Origin: LZORAL124-50-18 sp051208045
GTDB lineage: Bacteria; Pseudomonadota; Gammaproteobacteria; Pseudomonadales; Oleiphilaceae
Direction of reading: 5' to 3'
DNA length: 64,000 nt
Assembly: GCA_051208045.1 (NCBI GenBank)
Contig: JBPJFY010000011.1
Location: 70,347 to 134,346, forward strand
Shown here piece after piece: positions 59,901 to 64,000 of the stretch. The notes below the pieces were generated by a model, which saw nothing but the letters and a program-made list of their open reading frames with translations, was not told where the DNA came from and ran no database searches. The stretch's first letter is position 1. Each line of letters begins with the position of its first letter. The position numbers and the translations under genes are program-made.

Positions 59901-60084
59901 GTTTTTTCTACCTTTAATGACGTTATCCATGTAGTAATTCTGCCGATAGGCGGAGTGCATGTTCAACCGACATGTCTCTGAACCTGGAAGATTGTAATCC
60001 GTAACCAACCAGAAACAAGTGATTTTTATCAAATTAGAGCATTTACTCTACCACTGTTTCGAGAAAATGAAAACCCAACAAGCC

Positions 60085-61539
60085 CTAGTATGGAATCAGC
60101 GACTCACCATAGTACTTCAACTCTTCCAGTACAAATCGCTCCTTTTCCTTCAGTGTGGGCGATTGCATGAGCATTTGTAAACGCTCGAAATAGGACTGAA
60201 TGTTTAACAGTCCATTCGTATGAGCGCCGTACAGTCGCTCTCTTCGGTGCACCTCCCACCGTTCAAACTCTTCATCCACGAGCAGACTGGAAAAACTGCG
60301 ACCCTTGAGACGAAAAAGGAGTTCCTCCAGTCTTGAATCTTCAAAGGCGACCGCTTCCGGTGCTTCTTTCCTTTCAAGCTGGGCTCGAACCGATTCTGTC
60401 AGCCGTTTATCTACTGGGCTGAGAAATCCCCCTGAGTAAAGGCTGAACTCAGGATCTGGCTCGGCGGGAAATGGCTCCGAAAGCTTGAAAATCGCCTGAA
60501 TTTTCTCTTCAAGGCCTGCCATGCTTTTAATTGTTCGCAAATGAGCGCGGAGTTGTTCACCATTGAGATTTAAGCGCTCCAGATGGGCTGCATCCAGGCC
60601 AGCCATCCAGGCTGTGGGGACAACCACCGGACACTTATTGGCATGAAGCGTTTTCAAACGCACCCGCTCGACACCATCACCCAACCTCTCCTGGGATGTA
60701 AAAAGCCGTTCAGCCAACTGTTCAACAGTTAAATCTCTCAATAACGCAGGATTTTGCCTCAAATCAAAAACAATCGAACCGTTTGCGTTTTCCGGGTGTC
60801 TTGCAACCACATAGACCAGCGCACAGGCCCCCTCTAACGCCGAGAATCTGGAGGAAACATGGAGCAACGGTTTACCCGAATGTTCAGAGAGCAGGGCTTG
60901 AATTTTCTGCTTTTGCCGATGTTCAAACACGAAATCAAACAAATCCGGACATACCTGCCGGATACGTTTTGCAAGAGCAATGGTCGCATACACATCTGAC
61001 ATGGCATCATGCGCATGACCGTGTTCTATTCCGTTTACTCGCGTTAACTCTTCGAGCCTGAAACTGGGCGCGCCATCTTCCCGCGTCGGCCACTGGAGCG
61101 CTGACGGTTTGAGTACATAGACAAGTCGCACCAAATCAATCAAATCCCAGCGCGTATTCCCATTCTGCCACTCTCTCGCATAAGGATCGAACAAATTACG
61201 AAAAAGGGTATATCGGGTTACTTCGTCATCAAACCGAATACTGTTGTACCCCGCGACACAGGTACCTGGTTTTGCAAAGGCAGCGTGTATGCGTGAGATA
61301 AACTCAAACTCTGGAACACCTTCCTGCATCGCGAATTGGGGGGTGATTCCCGTGATCAAACAGGCTTCAGGGTTTGGTAGGTAGTCATCGGCAGGCTGAC
61401 AATAAAGCGTTATCGGCTCGCCAATGGGATTAAGTGACATATCTGTGCGAATACCGGCAAACTGAGCAGGCCGGTCCACCTTAGGATTGGCACCAAAAGT
61501 TTCATAGTCATGCCAGAAAATCGAAGAAGCACTTTGCAT
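60085..61539 (-). CDS. sbcB: Exodeoxyribonuclease I
   Basis: 3'-5' single-strand DNA exonuclease used in mismatch repair and recombination. The 484 residues begin with the DEDDh exonuclease domain (FWHDYETFGANPKVDRPAQF with DYE acids, CVAGYNSIRFDDEV, and GIEHGHAHDAMSDVYATIAL with the catalytic His/Asp), followed by the SH3-like and C-terminal helical domains of ExoI (FSLYSGGFLSPVDKRL). Length is close to E. coli SbcB (475). The start ATG has GGA upstream. It lies alone, downstream of the DUF6160-like gene and separated from it by a strong terminator. Confidence 0.96.
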   Translation of the reverse strand: MQSASSIFWHDYETFGANPKVDRPAQFAGIRTDMSLNPIGEPITLYCQPADDYLPNPEACLITGITPQFAMQEGVPEFEFISRIHAAFAKPGTCVAGYNSIRFDDEVTRYTLFRNLFDPYAREWQNGNTRWDLIDLVRLVYVLKPSALQWPTREDGAPSFRLEELTRVNGIEHGHAHDAMSDVYATIALAKRIRQVCPDLFDFVFEHRQKQKIQALLSEHSGKPLLHVSSRFSALEGACALVYVVARHPENANGSIVFDLRQNPALLRDLTVEQLAERLFTSQERLGDGVERVRLKTLHANKCPVVVPTAWMAGLDAAHLERLNLNGEQLRAHLRTIKSMAGLEEKIQAIFKLSEPFPAEPDPEFSLYSGGFLSPVDKRLTESVRAQLERKEAPEAVAFEDSRLEELLFRLKGRSFSSLLVDEEFERWEVHRRERLYGAHTNGLLNIQSYFERLQMLMQSPTLKEKERFVLEELKYYGESLIPY

Positions 61540-61560
61540 TGGAGTCCTTTTTGCAACTGT

Positions 61561-61589
61561 AAAAAAACCGGCGGAGGCCGGTTTTTTTT
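61561..61589. terminator. Strong intrinsic terminator, DUF6160-like gene / sbcB
   Basis: Stem CCGGC / GCCGG with a GGAG loop, extended by A-T pairs from the flanking A7 and T8 runs. It ends leftward transcription 111 bases after the DUF6160-like gene and lies just before the sbcB start. Confidence 0.88.
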
Positions 61590-61699
61590 CTAACTCTTAA
61601 CTGAGGCTGCCATTATATAATATTTACACTCATTGCATAATCGCAGAATTGGATCAACCCAACCTTCGTAATAGGTTTTCGTATTCATTGCGTGGCTTA

Positions 61700-62608
61700 C
61701 TAAAAAACGCCAATGCCACGATCGATGTATTCGGTGCGCACGCGGGACATACCTGATGTTAACTGCGACATATCCACGGTCATTGCAGTCGGAATATTCA
61801 TAAACACACCGGGATTCGTCGTAATGGTCGAACTTCCCCCATTCACCTGCCAGTCTGTTACTTGGTTCTGGTAAGAAAAGAAAAAGTCCGTCGTATAGTC
61901 TACGACCCCGCCTCCACTATCCACACCGATATCCAGAGTACCCAGATTGGATAAAGGCGCGCAGTTGCTCATCGCAAAGCAATCGGTCGTTGCTGATTCC
62001 AATCCGATATGCGTGGCTCTTCTTGAGTTAGCTAAACCCGCATTGGAAAGCAACTGAGCTTGTTTTACCTCTCCGGAACCGTCATCAATCTGCAGGCCAA
62101 TATTACCTGTAAAGCTAGTGAAATCTCCTGATAAGGTACCTCTTGCCTGACTGAATCCTACTCGGAATCCGGTCAGGTCTCCTGCAGCATCTTGAGATAT
62201 CTCAAAATAAGGATCAATACCCTCAAATGGCACAATTTCATTCAGTGCATAGGTATCGCCGTCAAGCTGAACTTTTGATGCATCCGTTGAAATGTGGCCA
62301 AAGGAAAAGTTTTCAATGTCGATTTCTGCGCCAGGAGCACCTTCAGCGAGCTCATACTCCCCTAACACAACCGCATCCGCATTCATTTGAAAATTGGTAT
62401 TAAGGCCCATAGTGAATTTTGTAAAGGAGGAGCCATCAGGAACTTCCATCACATCAAACGCCAAAACACCCTGACCTGTCATCTTGCTTAATTCATTGTC
62501 ATCCAATGCTTTAAGTTCTGCATGCGTAACAGCACTCAACGCACAGGCAAACACAGCAAGAGACAGACCGTAAAGTCTGCAACTCTCTGTAACCTTGCTC
62601 ATATCCAA
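61700..62608 (-). CDS. Secreted DUF6160-like protein
   Basis: A 302-residue protein: signal peptide (LYGLSLAVFACALSAVTHA), then the motif AELKALDDNELSKMTGQGVL directly after cleavage, which is the hallmark of DUF6160-type proteins common in Pseudomonas and marine relatives (associated with FilA-like surface systems). The rest is a beta-rich, Asp/Gly-rich domain with a Cys pair (TTDCFAMSNCAP) and no TM helix. An outer-membrane or surface filament-related role is possible; function is unknown. MDMSK offers two ATG starts two codons apart. It is a single gene with its own 333-bp upstream region. Confidence 0.72.
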   Translation of the reverse strand: MDMSKVTESCRLYGLSLAVFACALSAVTHAELKALDDNELSKMTGQGVLAFDVMEVPDGSSFTKFTMGLNTNFQMNADAVVLGEYELAEGAPGAEIDIENFSFGHISTDASKVQLDGDTYALNEIVPFEGIDPYFEISQDAAGDLTGFRVGFSQARGTLSGDFTSFTGNIGLQIDDGSGEVKQAQLLSNAGLANSRRATHIGLESATTDCFAMSNCAPLSNLGTLDIGVDSGGGVVDYTTDFFFSYQNQVTDWQVNGGSSTITTNPGVFMNIPTAMTVDMSQLTSGMSRVRTEYIDRGIGVF

Positions 62609-62853
62609 ATTGTGTCTCTGACTTTGCTAAGCTTTAGAGCTTATGCTGGTATTTATGCTTGTTACTGAATCCAGGCACTCGGATCAGCACATGCTTATCG
62701 TTATGTAATTATTCTTTTCACACTGTAACTATACAACGTACAGCCCAGCAATAGTGTGACGCAGTGCTCACGTAAAGGGAGGAGGTCAGCCAATGTTCCC
62801 TCCATATTGAACTGGCTCACATTGTCTTTAATTTTCAATACTTTATACGACTT

Positions 62854-62877
62854 ATATGTGTACTTTTGTACACATAT
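62854..62877. promoter_or_regulatory. Perfect 10-bp inverted repeat
   Basis: ATATGTGTAC-TTTT-GTACACATAT, in the 333-bp gap between two leftward genes, 65 bases after the stop of the gene at 62942 and ~245 bases before the DUF6160-like start. There is no T-run in the leftward direction; it could be a hairpin 3' end or an operator. The rest of the gap (62609-62941) holds no supported gene. Confidence 0.6.
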
Positions 62878-62941
62878 CTTTATGGGATAAGCAGATAGAA
62901 ACGAGACTATGAAGGTTAAGAAAGATGAAGTGAGATCATAC

Positions 62942-63703
62942 TCATGAAACTTTTCTTAAAAAAAGAAACAGAGATTTGAGGAAGAGAACCAGAATGACAA
63001 AAGTGAGCAAAACATAAATACCTACGGTATTTTGTTTAATGAAGGTAGATACTTGGCTGTAAATTTTAAATATCCAAGGTACATCATCCCCTGAGAGACC
63101 TACTGCGCCATAATCCGATACGCCAGCATGATGATATCCGCCACCACTACGCGCACCATTCTCGACGGACTGTGCATAGGAATCTCTTGTTTCACCGGTC
63201 ACAAGAAAATAACCAGTTTCATATTTTTGGACCAGACCTGATTTAAAGCCCTTCAAGTCCTTTTTCATTGCCTCCCATTCACCCGCCACCATTTCTTCCT
63301 GCAAGTATTCTGCAACACTGACCTCAACATATTTCGTACCATCAGCATGCGGCTTACTCTCATTATGTTCTTTCAGTTGTTCTTGCGCCCTATTTTTATT
63401 ACCAGATGTTTGCTGATAAGACCAGGCATCCACCAGAATTGTGCGGATACTCTTATCAGGGGCAGGTAGATCAGTATCATTATTAAAAACTTCTTGAAGT
63501 GGTAGTTTTTGTTTCTTGTCAGACAAGTTCTCATCCAAGATAGATGAAACCTCTTGAGCGTTCTTCGCCGAGTCTGGAGTATTGTCTTCAGAATAATGAA
63601 TGATATTCGCAGTTACAGGTAAGCTCGCCGCAAACAGTAAACACAGCGCCCAATACACGTTTAAGGAAAGATAATCAGTACCAAAAGAATTATTATTTGC
63701 CAT
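62942..63703 (-). CDS. Hypothetical exported protein with C-terminal membrane helix
   Basis: A 253-residue protein that I do not recognise. It has an N-terminal hydrophobic segment (LNVYWALCLLFAASLPVTAN, signal peptide or anchor), a hydrophilic Glu/Lys-rich middle (~30-190) with helical propensity (AQEQLKEHNESKPHADG, VAEYLQEEMVAGEWEAMKKD), a Gly/His patch (GARSGGGYHHAGVSDYG), and a C-terminal TM helix (VGIYVLLTFVILVLFLKSLF) followed by FLRKVS. The layout of signal, periplasmic domain, TM helix and basic end resembles membrane-sorted surface proteins, yet no PEP-CTERM motif is present. The ATG at 63703 or a GTG nine bases upstream may be the start; neither has a good ribosome site. GC content is lower than in the neighbours. 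Confidence 0.65.
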   Translation of the reverse strand: MANNNSFGTDYLSLNVYWALCLLFAASLPVTANIIHYSEDNTPDSAKNAQEVSSILDENLSDKKQKLPLQEVFNNDTDLPAPDKSIRTILVDAWSYQQTSGNKNRAQEQLKEHNESKPHADGTKYVEVSVAEYLQEEMVAGEWEAMKKDLKGFKSGLVQKYETGYFLVTGETRDSYAQSVENGARSGGGYHHAGVSDYGAVGLSGDDVPWIFKIYSQVSTFIKQNTVGIYVLLTFVILVLFLKSLFLFLRKVS

Positions 63704-63809
63704 TGAAATCACACTGTTAAAGTAGGCTTATATTTCATCCAGCAAATAATGTGCCGTTTGATAACTTTAACCAAACAAATTAGTAGACTGCGGGACTGCC
63801 TGAGTTTTA

Positions 63810-63830
63810 TATGTCAAATATACTGACATA
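63810..63830. promoter_or_regulatory. 7-bp dyad upstream of the hypothetical membrane protein
   Basis: TATGTCA-N7-TGACATA, a perfect dyad about 107 bases before the start of the leftward gene ending at 62942, in an AT-rich stretch. It has the size of a typical dimeric regulator site. The regulator is unknown. Confidence 0.4.
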
Positions 63831-63882
63831 CCTGCCATTTTAGTAAAATTTGAAGCATTGGCCAACACTCGATTTCCAGGCG

Positions 63883-63914
63883 AAAAAAAATCCCCGAGCC
63901 TAACGACTCGGGGA
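63883..63914 (-). terminator. rRNA operon terminator
   Basis: Leftward reading gives stem TCCCCGAG / CTCGGGGA with an eight-base loop followed by a T8 run. It lies 12 bases after the 5S rRNA 3' end, as expected for the end of an rrn operon. Confidence 0.9.
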
Positions 63915-63926
63915 TTTCTCATGAGG

Positions 63927-64000
63927 TGCCTGACGATGACCTACTCTCACATGGGGAAGCCCCACACTACCATCGGCGCTGGACGGTTTCACTACTGAGT
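63927..64000 (-). rRNA. rrf: 5S rRNA (3' part only, cut by the window edge)
   Basis: The reverse complement contains AGCGCCGATGGTAGTGTGGG, then CCCCATGTGAGAGTAGG and a 3' end near GTCAGGCA, matching the second half of gammaproteobacterial 5S rRNA (about 74 of ~115-120 bases). The 5' part, and by inference 23S and 16S genes, continue beyond the right edge. The 3' boundary is placed to within a base or two. Confidence 0.93.

Overview
The window looks like chromosomal DNA of a marine, oil- or lipid-adapted gammaproteobacterium of the Ketobacter / Alcanivorax / Marinobacter kind. This rests on gene content, not on a database search. It carries a Maqu_2220-type fatty acyl-CoA reductase (partial), an AlmA-like flavin monooxygenase, a wax ester synthase/DGAT, a phasin-like protein, a homologue of cyanobacterial acyl-ACP reductase, the glyoxylate-cycle enzyme malate synthase G, and the gammaproteobacterial gene block polA / DUF2782 / thrB. 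Coding density is high. I see no insertion sequence, CRISPR array, prophage or tRNA gene. The last 74 bases are the 3' end of a 5S rRNA, so an rRNA operon lies just beyond the right edge.

Layout. 1-7.8 kb: 3' part of the acyl-CoA reductase, glcB, a lone short flagellin, a Cache-type chemoreceptor and a REC-PP2C response regulator. 7.9-16.8 kb: AlmA-like monooxygenase, an extended SDR, a MarC-type membrane protein, two orphan periplasmic binding proteins, a divergent LysR/LysE pair with a clear LysR operator, a HAD phosphatase and rlmJ. 17.0-22.9 kb: two tandem paralogues of large secreted proteins (DUF4214 domain plus Cys-rich repeats) that share a duplicated leader element and a roughly 98% identical 400-bp stretch. 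22.9-34.9 kb: a nitrate assimilation cluster. A nitrate transporter and a PP2C-kinase fusion run leftward; nirB, nirD, a NarB-sized nitrate reductase and a fused DmsB-DmsC-like electron-transfer subunit run rightward. The divergent region holds a consensus sigma-54 promoter and two NtrC-like dyads, and a hairpin-terminator sits between nirD and the reductase.

35-44.3 kb: small DUF6316-like and FmdB-like proteins; a four-gene operon (cupredoxin-like, GGDEF-EAL with a degenerate GGDEF, membrane protein, PLP dehydratase); then a storage-lipid and polyphosphate group (wax ester synthase, phasin-like protein, two-domain PPK2). 44.3-54 kb: a PEP-CTERM protein, a large S8 peptidase, trhP, thrB, a DUF2782 protein and polA. 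54-64 kb: the AAR-like protein, an ECF sigma factor facing a Ser/Thr kinase, a 47-residue ORF, an Fe-dependent alcohol dehydrogenase, sbcB, a DUF6160-like secreted protein, an unrecognised membrane protein and the end of the rRNA operon.

Read together, long-chain alkane or fatty-acid oxidation (AlmA-like enzyme, Fe-ADH, glyoxylate shunt) and its reverse, reduction of acyl chains to aldehyde or alcohol and esterification into wax esters (acyl-CoA reductase, AAR-like protein, WS/DGAT, phasin-like coat), are both present. The nitrate cluster would supply nitrogen, whose shortage typically triggers lipid storage. The parts most worth following up are the duplicated DUF4214 proteins, the extended AAR-like reductase with alternative inverted repeats upstream, the nitrate reductase with its fused quinol-type partner, and the wax ester / phasin pair.
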